Positions 36,496 to 45,255 of a stretch of 64,000 nt of DNA are shown piece by piece. The stretch comes from an uncultured Selenomonadaceae bacterium. GTDB taxonomy: Bacteria > Bacillota > Negativicutes > Selenomonadales > Selenomonadaceae. The notes under the pieces were generated by a model. It saw only the letters and a program-made list of their open reading frames with translations, was not told where the DNA came from and did no database searches. Position numbers and translations under genes: made by a program. The DNA lies in assembly GCA_905234235.1 (NCBI GenBank), contig CAJOHN010000001.1, positions 83,026 through 147,025 of the forward strand, read 5' to 3'. The stretch's first letter is position 1, and the number at the start of each line of letters is the position of its first letter.

Positions 36496-37275
36496 CTACG
36501 TCTGGAGTTTCTCCGCGACATGAAGTTTCAAGCGGCGAACACCCTCAGCAATGCGTTCGTCCATCGGCAAGTTGGAAATGATTTTGTCAATGTAGCCGCG
36601 CTCAACAATTTTTTGCATCGTCCACGAAAAATTAACGTCGTAAACCCACATCAACCGAACAATTTTTCTATCGCCGTTCGTGCGAATCAATCTGTAATCT
36701 GCTTGCTTGCCCGTCACAAAATTTTCTACGAAGTCGGGACTTATATCGGGGCGCGCCTTCCCCTTGATAAAGTTTGGCATTTTATCAGCGTTCTCCTGCG
36801 CAAGGAACGGTTCCAACACGCGATAAATATCTAACTTATCGGCGTCGCGAATTATCTTAGCGAATAAAATTTTCCTGTCATCGTTAGTCGGCGCGACGGT
36901 TTTTTTATTGTGATTCTGAATCGCGAACTTCACGAGTTCATAATCCTGCGCGGCGAGCTCCTTAAAAAATTCCAATTCGGCAATGACTTTCAGCGCGAGG
37001 TCAGCGTGGTCTTCAGAATCGGCGTCGTTGAAAGTTTTGTAAATGCTGTATTGGCGGAAACGTCCCACGTCGTGAAACAATCCGATAATCTCCGCCAGTT
37101 CAGTATCATGCTTCGACAACTTTAAAAACTTCGCAAGCTCCACAGAATTTGCCGTAACATAACCCGTATGTTTTTCCTTAATCAAAATTCCTTGCTGGAC
37201 TTCCGCGTCATCCGAATAAAAACTTTTCATGTAAGCCGCCATCCACTCGTGCATTCGGCTAAGCAATTCCCGCAT
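36496..37275 (-). CDS. HD-domain phosphohydrolase
   Basis: A 259-residue HD-domain protein. Metal ligands are seen in GLFHDVGRF near 65-73, an upstream His near 36 and a late Asp in IRDADKLDIYR near 135. Substrate unknown (nucleotide or phospho-metabolite). First gene of a five-gene run: HD, coiled-coil, glnS, small protein, ArsB/NhaD, with gaps of 6-13 bases. Confidence 0.85.
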   Translation of the reverse strand: MRELLSRMHEWMAAYMKSFYSDDAEVQQGILIKEKHTGYVTANSVELAKFLKLSKHDTELAEIIGLFHDVGRFRQYSIYKTFNDADSEDHADLALKVIAELEFFKELAAQDYELVKFAIQNHNKKTVAPTNDDRKILFAKIIRDADKLDIYRVLEPFLAQENADKMPNFIKGKARPDISPDFVENFVTGKQADYRLIRTNGDRKIVRLMWVYDVNFSWTMQKIVERGYIDKIISNLPMDERIAEGVRRLKLHVAEKLQT

Positions 37276-37311
37276 TCAATCACCTTCAAAGATTAAAAAA
37301 TCATTAGCGCG

Positions 37312-37340
37312 ATTATACAACTGAATCAGGCTTTAGGCAA
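37312..37340 (-). promoter_or_regulatory. Promoter for the HD-glnS-transporter run
   Basis: On the minus strand TTGCCT, 17 bases, TATAAT, 37 bases before the HD gene. Confidence 0.65.
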
Positions 37341-37357
37341 TTTAAATCGCAAATTTA

Positions 37358-37386
37358 TTGACGGGCAAAAGCCGCTGTGTTAATAT
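37358..37386 (+). promoter_or_regulatory. Promoter for the flavodoxin gene
   Basis: TTGACG, 17 bases, TAATAT. It is divergent from the HD promoter, with 17 bases between the two -35 boxes. Confidence 0.65.
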
Positions 37387-37426
37387 GTGCGCGGTTTGCA
37401 GTAAAATTTTTTGGAGGCGATTCCTA

Positions 37427-37855
37427 ATGAGTAAAATCGCGGTCGTTTTTTGGAGCGGCACCGGCAATACAGAGGCAATGGCTGAGGCGGTAGCTGAAGG
37501 CGCAAAAGCGGCGGGCGCGGATGTCGAAGTTTTTCAGGTCGACGACTTCAACGCAACTGACATGGCAGATTATAACGGATTCTTATTCGGTTGCCCGGCT
37601 ATGGGCGACGAAGTTTTAGAGGAAGATTCCTTCGAGCCTTTCTTCACGGAAGCGGAAGCTAAACTTAACGGCGTACCGGTCGGACTTTTCGGCTCCTACG
37701 GTTGGGGCGGCGGCATATGGATGGAAAATTGGAGCGAACGTACCAAAGAAGCGGGCGCGAAGTTCGTTGGCAGTGCCATTGCTGAGAATGCTCCCGACGA
37801 TACCGCGCTTGACGAATGCCGCAAACTCGGCGAGGATTTGGCTAAGGCTGTGTAA
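37427..37855 (+). CDS. Flavodoxin
   Basis: A 142-residue short-chain flavodoxin, a low-potential FMN electron carrier. The FMN phosphate loop is WSGTGNTEAMAEAV at about 8-21, with isoalloxazine loops at GCPAMGDEVLE and GSYGWGGGIWMENW. ATG 37427 follows TTGGAGG. Monocistronic with promoter and terminator. Confidence 0.94.
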   Translation: MSKIAVVFWSGTGNTEAMAEAVAEGAKAAGADVEVFQVDDFNATDMADYNGFLFGCPAMGDEVLEEDSFEPFFTEAEAKLNGVPVGLFGSYGWGGGIWMENWSERTKEAGAKFVGSAIAENAPDDTALDECRKLGEDLAKAV

Positions 37856-37879
37856 AAATTTTTCAACGCAATAAAAAAA

Positions 37880-37909
37880 TCCCTCGCGGGTTGCGGGGGA
37901 AATTTTTTT
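37880..37909. terminator. Terminator between flavodoxin and GNAT genes
   Basis: TCCCTCGC pairs with GCGGGGGA (one mismatch) around GGGTT, followed by a T-rich tract. A runs on the other side allow bidirectional use. Confidence 0.75.
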
Positions 37910-37913
37910 CGGC

Positions 37914-38444
37914 TCAGTAATTGGAGAGAAAATTTTTAGCAAAATATTCGCGGTCGAGTATTCCCAACACGATTAAATTTTCGTAGGTGCCATTAGTCAA
38001 GATTATTTCTCGCAGGACGCCCTCGCGCACGAAGCCTAAACTTTCGTACAGGTGGAGCGCGATTGAATTGTATTCTTTGCAGTCAATCCATACGCGATGA
38101 TATTTTTTGAGCTTGAAAGTCCAACGCATTAAAAGTTGCAGAGATTCGCGCCCGTAGCCGACGCCTTTTTTGTCGATGATAACGTGCGTATATTCCGCGC
38201 AACGAGAATCCAATTCGCGGAGCATGAAGTAGCCGACGGCTTGTCCCGTTTTAACTTCCTCGATAATCACGTCCGATTTCTCCGAGCCGTCCGAATAAAT
38301 AATTTTGCGATGATAATCCGCATCGAATGGCACGATAAATTTCCGATTTTCAGGCGCGGCTTGCAACGTCATGATGTAATCCAACTCGTCAACGTTCGCC
38401 CGCCGCAAGCGCAATTTCTTTCCTTCGATTAAAACTTCGTTCAT
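37914..38444 (-). CDS. GNAT-family N-acetyltransferase (RimL-like)
   Basis: A 176-residue acetyltransferase. Acetyl-CoA-binding signature is GVGYGRESLQLLMRW near 97, followed by VWIDCKEYNSIALHLYESLGFVREG near 118-142, typical of RimJ/RimL proteins. The acceptor is unknown. ATG 38444 is nine bases after AGGAG. Confidence 0.88.
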   Translation of the reverse strand: MNEVLIEGKKLRLRRANVDELDYIMTLQAAPENRKFIVPFDADYHRKIIYSDGSEKSDVIIEEVKTGQAVGYFMLRELDSRCAEYTHVIIDKKGVGYGRESLQLLMRWTFKLKKYHRVWIDCKEYNSIALHLYESLGFVREGVLREIILTNGTYENLIVLGILDREYFAKNFLSNY

Positions 38445-38515
38445 TGCTGTCATCTCCTTTTGGAGCGGCTATAATATATCAACCGTAAATTTTTTTCAAG
38501 TAAGAGGTGTTTTGT

Positions 38516-39616
38516 TTGGAGTATTTACAAAATATTGATTGGCTGGCGTTAGGGCAAAAGCTTATCGTGCCCGCGTGTATCTTAGCGTTTTCGCTCTTTG
38601 TGGGCGTAGTGCTGAATCAAATGCTGACGCGCAAGCTTGAACAAAAAGCTAAGGCTCATGAATCGGAGATACGCGGGATTTTTTTCCGAGCTCTGCGCGG
38701 CGTCCCGATTTCGTTATGCTTAGTTACGGGTCTTTATTGGAGCGTCACAACTTCCAATTTGCCGCCCGGTCTCGAAAGAATTTTTTCCTACGTTTTGTTT
38801 GCGGTTATCGTCTTTTCAATCACGCGTGTCTTTGAACGGACGCTTTCGGGCTTCATCAGATTGAAGTTTTCCGGCTCAAGCGACATGACGCAATCGACAT
38901 TGCTCGATACGATTTTCCGCGTTGCCATTTACGCTTCGGGCGCGTTGATTGTCTTGGATTATTTCAACATTTCAATCGCGCCGATTATGGCGGCTATGGG
39001 TGTTGGTGGTATGGCGGTTGCCTTTGGTGTTCGCGAGACTTTGGAAAATATTTTTTCGGGCTTGCAGCTTATCATCTCTAAACAACTGCGCGTCAATGAC
39101 TACATCAAACTTTCTACGGGCGACGAGGGGCGCGTTATCGATATTAACTGGCGATACATTACGGTCATGCCGCCGACGGAGAGCAATGTTGTAGTCATCC
39201 CGAATAAAGTTATTGCCAGTGCCGTCACGACAAATTTTTCTCAGCCGCGTGATGATATTATCGTCGTCGTGCCGATTGGCGTTTCTTATGACAGCGACCT
39301 TGAGAAAGTCGAGGAAGTTACCGTTGACGTTGCCCGCGAGTTGATGATTAAAGTTGACGGCTACGAACCTGAATTTGATTCTGACGGCGTTGACAGAAAT
39401 AAACTCGCGCCGGTTGTTCGTTTCCAAGCTTTTAACGATTCGTCGATTGATTTCAATGCGGTTATGCACGTCCAAGTTTTTACCAATCAATATCTCCTTA
39501 AACACGAATTCATTAAGGCGATTACAAAGCGTTATCGCGAGGAGGGCATTAATATTCCGTTCCCGATTCGCACGCTCGATTTGCCTGATGATAAAAAAAT
39601 TGAGTTGAGGAAGTGA
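38516..39616 (+). CDS. MscS-family mechanosensitive channel
   Basis: A 366-residue small-conductance channel. Three to four N-terminal membrane helices are followed by the pore helix (IAPIMAAMGVGGMAVAFGVRETLENIFSGL near 160-190), the beta domain and the C-terminal domain. It releases solutes on hypo-osmotic shock. TTG 38516 follows AAGAGGTG. A TATAAT at 38470-38475 is a likely -10. Confidence 0.92.
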   Translation: MEYLQNIDWLALGQKLIVPACILAFSLFVGVVLNQMLTRKLEQKAKAHESEIRGIFFRALRGVPISLCLVTGLYWSVTTSNLPPGLERIFSYVLFAVIVFSITRVFERTLSGFIRLKFSGSSDMTQSTLLDTIFRVAIYASGALIVLDYFNISIAPIMAAMGVGGMAVAFGVRETLENIFSGLQLIISKQLRVNDYIKLSTGDEGRVIDINWRYITVMPPTESNVVVIPNKVIASAVTTNFSQPRDDIIVVVPIGVSYDSDLEKVEEVTVDVARELMIKVDGYEPEFDSDGVDRNKLAPVVRFQAFNDSSIDFNAVMHVQVFTNQYLLKHEFIKAITKRYREEGINIPFPIRTLDLPDDKKIELRK

Positions 39617-39622
39617 TTGCTT

Positions 39623-39826
39623 ATGATTATTGACGGCGTTAAGGTTAATTTCATCGGCATTGACGACGCCACACGCGAGGAAGCCGCTAATTATGTCGCT
39701 TACGTGCGCGGACGCGTGAATTCGCCCGTCAAAAACATTAACGTCAAACTCTGCGACGACGGCTTGGTTGATGTCAGCTACACGGCTCGCGGAGAAAAGT
39801 TTGAACGTATCAGAAGAGTGACGGGT
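39623..39826 (+). CDS. Exon 1 of a small NrdD-motif gene split by a group I intron
   Basis: Sixty-eight codons from ATG 39623 to ...RRVTG. If unspliced the frame stops at 39838 after four foreign codons. Joined to 40550-40633 it gives a 95-residue protein ending in the motif R-V-T-G-Y-L...W-N-x-A-K...E-x-x-D-R-V-K-H, which resembles the C-terminal motif of anaerobic ribonucleotide reductase NrdD. It lacks the NrdD glycyl-radical and zinc Cys residues, so it is not a reductase itself and its role is unknown. Seven bases after mscS. Confidence 0.75.
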
Positions 39827-40549
39827 CGTCCATATTAGAGATAGCCCGCAAAGTGACACTGTGGCAGAAATGCCGCTTTATACGCCGGACTTCTTAAGAG
39901 GTCGGAAGCAAAAAAATAGCGTATAAGGTTTCGGGGGAGGTCATTTTTATGACTAATCGCGAGTTCAGAAAGATTCCGTCATTAAAATTTTTGTATGAAG
40001 TTAGCGAGGACGGGCGTATTTTCCGCAATGTTAAATCCAAGAAACAAAACAAAATTATCGTTGACTATCACCACGCGTCCGCCGGATATTGTTTCACGTT
40101 TATTCACCGAGATAAAATTTGCCAACGAATTCCTATCGCGCGTGTTGTCGCTGAATGTTGGTTGGGGGCAAAGCCTGAAGGTTACGAGATTGACCATATC
40201 GACCGCAACAGCCAAAATAATCACTGGACAAATTTGCGTTACGTCACTAAGAGCGAACAGATGAAAAATCGCGACCATAGCGGTATTAGCAGAATTGGCG
40301 CGGCGAACCTTGACGCTGCCAGAAGACGGAGGATGAAGCCTCTTGCGCTGATTAAAGGTGACGAACGCCATGATTTTGAATCGCAGACTGCCGCTGCTCG
40401 TTGGCTTACCGTTGAGGTTTGCAAAGACGTTGAACATATCCGTAGCAAATTCAAGAAACATCGCTCGCACGTTTACGGTTATGACGTTATCTATCTGGAT
40501 TTAGAGACTGTACGTGTCCGCCCTACGGGGCAAGAAACAGTCCATTAAG
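39827..40549 (+). ncRNA. Group I intron with homing endonuclease ORF
   Basis: A 723-nt intervening sequence. The 5' splice site follows T39826 and the last intron base is G40549, both group I hallmarks. Guide GAGATAGCCCG (39838-39848) pairs GCCCG with exon-1 end CGGGT, including the G-U wobble at the splice site (P1). It pairs GAGATA with exon-2 start TATCTC (P10). Further helices: GTGGCA-GAAA-TGCCGC at 39861-39876, TATACGC/GCGTATA at 39879-39925 enclosing a second hairpin, and GCCC-TACG-GGGC at 40520-40531. GGACT/AGTCC (39887-39891/40539-40543) is a tentative P7. The core subgroup was not assigned. Confidence 0.87.
39949..40548 (+). CDS. HNH homing endonuclease (intron-encoded)
   Basis: A 199-residue endonuclease. 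The NUMOD4-like N-terminus (FRKIPSLKFLYEVSEDGRI) precedes the HNH_3 core at about 63-108, with EGYEIDHIDRNSQNNHWTNLRYVTKSEQ carrying the catalytic His/Asn set. A NUMOD1-like DNA-binding tail starts ALIKGDERHDFES. ATG follows GGGGGAGG by eight bases. The TAA (40546-40548) is one base before the 3' splice site, so its last 20 or so codons are also intron core. It would cut intronless alleles and spread the intron. Confidence 0.88.
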   Translation: MTNREFRKIPSLKFLYEVSEDGRIFRNVKSKKQNKIIVDYHHASAGYCFTFIHRDKICQRIPIARVVAECWLGAKPEGYEIDHIDRNSQNNHWTNLRYVTKSEQMKNRDHSGISRIGAANLDAARRRRMKPLALIKGDERHDFESQTAAARWLTVEVCKDVEHIRSKFKKHRSHVYGYDVIYLDLETVRVRPTGQETVH

Positions 40550-40633
40550 TATCTCGTTGGCTCGCTTGACCGTTGGAATGACGCTAAACAAGCTGAGGAA
40601 CGCGACAGAGTTAAACACAACATTTTTGAATAA
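40550..40633 (+). CDS. Exon 2 of the small NrdD-motif gene
   Basis: Twenty-seven codons plus TAA, from Tyr-Leu-Val-Gly to ...RVKHNIFE. There is no start codon or ribosome binding site of its own. The frame is only meaningful when spliced to 39623-39826, where it restores RVTG-YLVGS. A terminator follows 10 bases later. Confidence 0.75.
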   Translation, partial: YLVGSLDRWNDAKQAEERDRVKHNIFE

Positions 40634-40643
40634 AAAAAAATCG

Positions 40644-40675
40644 GAGCCGCTCAATCGAAGGCGGCTCTTTTTGTT
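40644..40675 (+). terminator. Terminator after the intron-split gene
   Basis: GAGCCGC pairs with GCGGCTC around a 10-base loop, followed by TTTTTG. Confidence 0.8.
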
Positions 40676-40746
40676 TATCGGCTAAAAAAATTTTGTCGAC
40701 GCGGAGGATTTTTTTTGCTATCATGAATCAAAAACGAGGCAGGGCA

Positions 40747-42384
40747 ATGATTCAACTTGATAAAGTTACAAAATACTACGGCGAACGTTTAATCTTCCGC
40801 GACGTGAGTTTTAAAGTTGTTGACGGCGAGAAACTCGGTATCGTCGGCAAGAATGGCGCGGGCAAGTCGACGTTGATAAAAATTATGACGGGCGCGGAAA
40901 ATTTTGACGGCGGCACAATCGGCGGGCTTCGTTCGGAGGATATTGGATTCGTCGAACAGACGCCGAAATTTACAGCTGAAACTCTTCTTGACGAAATGTT
41001 GACGATTAAAGGCGCGGAAAAATTTATGGCGCGGAAAATTTTATTTGGCTTGGGATTTACGGAGGCTGAACTCAATAAAAATCCTAACCACTTCAGCGGC
41101 GGCGAATCGGCTAAAATTTCATTGGCTAAGGCGTTGTTGAACGAGCCGCGAATTTTAATCCTCGACGAGCCGACGAATCATCTTGATATTTATTCGATTG
41201 ATTTTCTGGAGGAGTTCGTCAAAAATTATCGCGGTACAGTTATCGCCGTCACTCACGACAGACATTTTCTGCAGAATTGCGTCGGGAAAATTTTGGACAT
41301 GGAAAGTTTCCGCGCCACGCTCTATCCCGGTAACTATGAAAAATTTATTCAGCTTAAAAAGGAACGCCGCGAGGCTGAACTTAAAGCTTACGAACGTCAG
41401 CAGGAAGAAATTGCCAAGTTGGAGGAGTTCGTTCGGCGGAATAAGGCGGGCGTCAAAGCTAAACAGGCTCGCGGGCGTCAAACACTCCTCGATAGAATGG
41501 AACGCCTCGAAAAACCTCCGTCAACAGAAAAATCTGCTATTAATCTCGGCGACGCAACCGAATCCGCTAATCGCATTTTGATTCTGGAAAAAATCTTCTT
41601 CAAGAATATCATCAAAGACTTCAGCGCGGAGATTTTTAAGGGAGAAAAGGTCGGGTTAATCGGTCGCAACGGTGTCGGCAAGTCTACATTGCTAAAAATT
41701 ATCGTCGGCGAGCTTAAAGCTGATTCGGGCGAAATAAAAATTGGCAACCGCGTTAAAATCGGCTACCTGTCGCAAGGACACGAGGAACTTAATGAAAATC
41801 GCACGCCGCTGGAGGAATTAAATTACGAGTTCGGCTTAACGGAGGGTCAAGCGCGTTCGGAACTGGCTAAATTGAATTTATTCGCGCAAGTGGTCGAAAA
41901 GCCGATTAAAGATTTATCCGGCGGAGAAAAAACGCGCGTCGCACTTACGAAATTAATTTTGACGGGCGCAAATTTCCTAATTCTCGACGAGCCGACGAAT
42001 CATTTAGATTTACCTGCGCGGGAGGCAATAGAATCGGCGTTACAAAGTTTCGACGGGACAATTTTAATCGTGACGCACGACAGATATTTACTTGACAAAG
42101 TGGCGACGCGAATAATAGAATTCGCTGGGGTTGAGATGAAAAGATTAAAAGATGAAAAGATTAAAAGTGATAAGAAAAAGCCGTCCGCGCCAAAATTCAA
42201 TGAACAGGCAGTCGAAAAAATCGAGGCGCAAATAAAAATGGCGGAGATGGAATTAAAAATGATAGAACACGAGATAAACGGAGCTACGGAGCCGCAAAAA
42301 TTATCAGAGTTAGCGGCGGCGCACGAGGAAAAAATTGCAGAGATAGACGAACTTTATACGCGGTGGGAGGAGTTGCAATGTTGA
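40747..42384 (+). CDS. ABC-F family ATPase
   Basis: A 545-residue soluble protein with two ABC domains and no membrane segment. Walker A sites are GKNGAGKST near 36 and GRNGVGKST near 318. Signatures are FSGGESAKISLAKAL and LSGGEKTRVALTKLI, each followed by LDEPTNHLD. An inter-domain linker lies at about 210-280. ABC-F proteins act on the ribosome (translation factors or antibiotic protection). ATG 40747 is chosen because family members start MIQLDKV. ATG 40723 in frame is the alternative. Confidence 0.9.
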   Translation: MIQLDKVTKYYGERLIFRDVSFKVVDGEKLGIVGKNGAGKSTLIKIMTGAENFDGGTIGGLRSEDIGFVEQTPKFTAETLLDEMLTIKGAEKFMARKILFGLGFTEAELNKNPNHFSGGESAKISLAKALLNEPRILILDEPTNHLDIYSIDFLEEFVKNYRGTVIAVTHDRHFLQNCVGKILDMESFRATLYPGNYEKFIQLKKERREAELKAYERQQEEIAKLEEFVRRNKAGVKAKQARGRQTLLDRMERLEKPPSTEKSAINLGDATESANRILILEKIFFKNIIKDFSAEIFKGEKVGLIGRNGVGKSTLLKIIVGELKADSGEIKIGNRVKIGYLSQGHEELNENRTPLEELNYEFGLTEGQARSELAKLNLFAQVVEKPIKDLSGGEKTRVALTKLILTGANFLILDEPTNHLDLPAREAIESALQSFDGTILIVTHDRYLLDKVATRIIEFAGVEMKRLKDEKIKSDKKKPSAPKFNEQAVEKIEAQIKMAEMELKMIEHEINGATEPQKLSELAAAHEEKIAEIDELYTRWEELQC

Positions 42385-43688
42385 AAGTTGTGCCGATTGT
42401 CATCGCCATTGCACTTTGTTTTTCAAATCTCGGCTTTATCGAACTCGGCGGGCGTGTAAAAGACGTTCCGGCTCCGCATAATCATTTGACACAAGATAAA
42501 AATGCGCAAGCCGCCACGATTAGCGAACTTTATGATTTTGACGACGCTACAAACGCCCCCGCGCAGAGTATTCCCGAAGAAATTATCCCTAACGAGCAAA
42601 ATATCTTGCGACTTTTCTGGGACATCGTGCCTAACGCGGTTAAATATGAGATTTTAATTGACGGCGCGTCGATTTTTTCGTACACAAACGGAATTGAGCT
42701 TCCTGTTGATGATGTGCATAAAAAATTCCAAGTAAATGCGGTTTCGCTGGAAGGAACGACGCTTGAAAATAAAATTCCAATTCGAGACATAGAAACTAAC
42801 CCGAATGCGCCGCGCACGACGACAGAATTTGATAAAATGAATTACCCGCCGATTTATCCCGTGTACTCTTGGATACCGACGAACGGCGCGGATCATTATG
42901 AAATTGAACTTATAAAAGACGGGAAAATAATTCGCAGATACTTTACGCAGACGCAGCCGCAGGAAGATAATTTTGATTTGTATGATAAAGTGGCGGTTGT
43001 TGATGAGGGCGAGTATTTTTGGCGAGTGCGTGCTTTAAATTCAGATAATCAGCCGCTTACGCATTGGTCTGAAAAAGATTCGTCAAACAGCTTTGAAGTT
43101 AAGCATCAAATTCGATTCTGCGCGCTCGGAGACAGTATAACGCACGGCGGCGGCGCAATTTCGGCTCCTCCTTCGACGGTTCTTTATAATTGGGAAACTT
43201 ACTGTGCGATACCTGTTAAAAATTTGGGCAGGAGCGGCGATACGACAGCGGAGATTTTGGAGCGATTTGATAATGATGTGTTGCCGTTCAGACCGGAAGT
43301 TTTATTTATAATGGCGGGCGTAAATGATTATCGGGCGGATATTTTAGGCTCTGAATCCGTTGAAAATCTGGAATTGCTCAGGGATAAGTGCGAACGCAAC
43401 GGAATTAAGCCTGTTTTTTTGACGCCGACGCCGATAAATCCCGCGCAGATTCAGAAACTTAATTTTATAGACCTTCCGCCGGAAGATTGGCAGGAGCACA
43501 GGAAATTTATATGCGATTGGATTTGCGACCAGCGATATTTTATCGACGTGAACGAGAAATTAATTGACGACGAGGGCAATCTAATGGAAAGTTTGTCGAT
43601 TGACGGCTTGCACCCCGATGCTGAAGGCAAAAAAATAATCGGCGAGGCTGTCGCCGCTTGGCTTGATAAATATTTGAACTTAAAATAG
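42378..43688 (+). CDS. Secreted SGNH/GDSL hydrolase with Fn3-like region
   Basis: A 436-residue protein. Signal peptide or anchor is at 1-20. The region to about 240 contains two beta-sandwich-like (fibronectin III-like) stretches, such as NILRLFWDIVPNAVKYEI and YPVYSWIPTNGADHYEI. The SGNH esterase domain runs from about 250 with FCALGDSITHGGG (Ser), GRSGDTTAE, MAGVNDYR (Asn) and DGLHPDAEGK (Asp/His). Substrate unknown, perhaps a cell-wall or polysaccharide ester. ATG overlaps the ABC-F gene by seven bases. Confidence 0.85.
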   Translation: MLKVVPIVIAIALCFSNLGFIELGGRVKDVPAPHNHLTQDKNAQAATISELYDFDDATNAPAQSIPEEIIPNEQNILRLFWDIVPNAVKYEILIDGASIFSYTNGIELPVDDVHKKFQVNAVSLEGTTLENKIPIRDIETNPNAPRTTTEFDKMNYPPIYPVYSWIPTNGADHYEIELIKDGKIIRRYFTQTQPQEDNFDLYDKVAVVDEGEYFWRVRALNSDNQPLTHWSEKDSSNSFEVKHQIRFCALGDSITHGGGAISAPPSTVLYNWETYCAIPVKNLGRSGDTTAEILERFDNDVLPFRPEVLFIMAGVNDYRADILGSESVENLELLRDKCERNGIKPVFLTPTPINPAQIQKLNFIDLPPEDWQEHRKFICDWICDQRYFIDVNEKLIDDEGNLMESLSIDGLHPDAEGKKIIGEAVAAWLDKYLNLK

Positions 43689-43691
43689 TGA

Positions 43692-44333
43692 TTAAATCTC
43701 GACGGGGATAAGGATTTCGCCTAAATCCTCGTGTAAAAAGTTTGCGGCAGTTAATTCGTTGAGTTCGGTTAAAAAATTTTCAATCTGCGCGGGCGGCAAT
43801 AATATTTCTAACGTCACGACATCGGCATAATCCGCATTTTCGACGCGGATTTTTTTATTGCGCAGATAATTTTCGACCGTCGCAAGGAAATTATATTCGA
43901 GAGTCAGAGAAATTTTTTGGAACGTCGTCATCTGCACGATTTTTGAATTTGAAATGCCGAGTGCCGCCGTGTGAGAGTAAGCGCGAATCAAACCGCCAGC
44001 TCCGAGCTTAATACCGCCGAAATAACGCGTGACGACAACCGCGCAGTTCGTCAGATTATTTTTTTTTATGGTTTCGAGAATCGGATTGCCCGCAGTGCCG
44101 CCGGGTTCGCCGTCGTCGTTAGATTTTTGTTTATCGCCGCGTTCGCCGAGTATCCAAGCCGAACAATTATGCGTAGCGTCGAAATATTTCTTGCGAATGC
44201 TCAAAATAAATTCTCGTGCCGCCTCTTCAGTCTCGACGTGCTTAACGTGCGCCAAAAATTTAGATTTGTTGACTTCATAAGCCGCAGAAAAAATTTCTTC
44301 GTCAGCAACGGTTTTGAAGTTATTTCTTGGCAT
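43692..44333 (-). CDS. YigZ/IMPACT-family protein
   Basis: A 213-residue protein. N-terminal UPF0029/IMPACT domain has KSKFLAHVKHVETEEAAREF and DDGEPGGTAGNPILETI, then YFGGIKLGAGGLIRAYS. The C-terminal domain is DUF1949-like. Possible role in translation control. It overlaps the upstream metallopeptidase gene by 14 bases. Confidence 0.92.
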   Translation of the reverse strand: MPRNNFKTVADEEIFSAAYEVNKSKFLAHVKHVETEEAAREFILSIRKKYFDATHNCSAWILGERGDKQKSNDDGEPGGTAGNPILETIKKNNLTNCAVVVTRYFGGIKLGAGGLIRAYSHTAALGISNSKIVQMTTFQKISLTLEYNFLATVENYLRNKKIRVENADYADVVTLEILLPPAQIENFLTELNELTAANFLHEDLGEILIPVEI

Positions 44334-45243
44334 TATAAACCTCGCGAACGCAATCCAAAATTATTTCGTTGTTAGTTTCAGCGCGACGCCCTTTTTTACG
44401 CCATTCTTTTACGTCGCCGAACTCTGCCGCCGCTAAATCTTCCTTAGACTTCATCGTCATCAAAACTTCGCGCACTACATTCGCCCCGTAAATAATATCG
44501 TCTTGAAATACCGGCGAACCGTCCACATATTTATATTTTTCGATTATCTCGTCGGGAATTTTGATTTTATCGTTCATATTAACCGCCAAAGGATACCAAA
44601 ATAATTTCGCCGCCTTGTATTTGGTCTGGAAAAGTTCTTCTTTGGCTTTTTCGTCCTCGAAATTCCGAGAAAAGTTTTCACCGTCGGGATAGTTTTCTAT
44701 TTTTGACACGGCATCTTGAGCCCATTGCGCGGTTCCCTCAGAAAACCAGCCGTTGTTAAAATACGTCGTGCCGAATTGTATCAAGTGGAAATATTCATGG
44801 GTAGGAGCTTGGCTTTTATGAGGGTTCAGCGTATTTGCGATTCTGATGTGTAAAGCGCGTTCGGCAGGGTTATGCTTTGATTTTTTTCTGATGTTGCTGA
44901 AGGCACTGGCACTGGCTGTTATTTGTTCTTTGTCTCTGATGTCGATTTCGATTGAATTAATCCCTTGAAAACGCGGAGATTCAAGCGGGTCGGGGTAATT
45001 GAAAACGTCTTTGAAAACTTCGCGAGCGGCATTCAGTTGCGTCGCAACGTCCTCGACCATATCTGGCACGCCGTTTGAATTTACATCCTCCGCATTTTCG
45101 ATAGCGGCGTCGCCCATCTCGTCATAAATTACGTAGAAAATTCCCTGCTGATAAATCGCGGCACTTGCGGGCGGCATCGCGGACGGCATCATAAACACCG
45201 CCACCAAAACCCCTATCGCCACAACCAATAAAATTCTCATCAT
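44320..45243 (-). CDS. Putative secreted zinc metallopeptidase
   Basis: A 307-residue protein. Signal peptide is at about 1-28 (VAIGVLVAVFMMPSAMPPASA). A SNGVPDMVEDV calcium-loop-like stretch lies near 55. The HExxH motif is THEYFHLIQF near 148, followed by FNNGWFSEGTAQWAQD, in which the Glu is a likely third ligand (gluzincin-like). Similar layouts occur in the MXAN_6640-type putative metalloproteases. Substrate unknown. Confidence 0.72.
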   Translation of the reverse strand: MMRILLVVAIGVLVAVFMMPSAMPPASAAIYQQGIFYVIYDEMGDAAIENAEDVNSNGVPDMVEDVATQLNAAREVFKDVFNYPDPLESPRFQGINSIEIDIRDKEQITASASAFSNIRKKSKHNPAERALHIRIANTLNPHKSQAPTHEYFHLIQFGTTYFNNGWFSEGTAQWAQDAVSKIENYPDGENFSRNFEDEKAKEELFQTKYKAAKLFWYPLAVNMNDKIKIPDEIIEKYKYVDGSPVFQDDIIYGANVVREVLMTMKSKEDLAAAEFGDVKEWRKKGRRAETNNEIILDCVREVYNAKK

Positions 45244-45255
45244 TAAAATCCTCCT

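Noticed and set aside
39827..40549. Insertion sequence or HNH-type transposon
   Set aside because: There are no terminal inverted repeats, target duplication or transposase. The guide pairing with both exon ends fits a group I intron much better.
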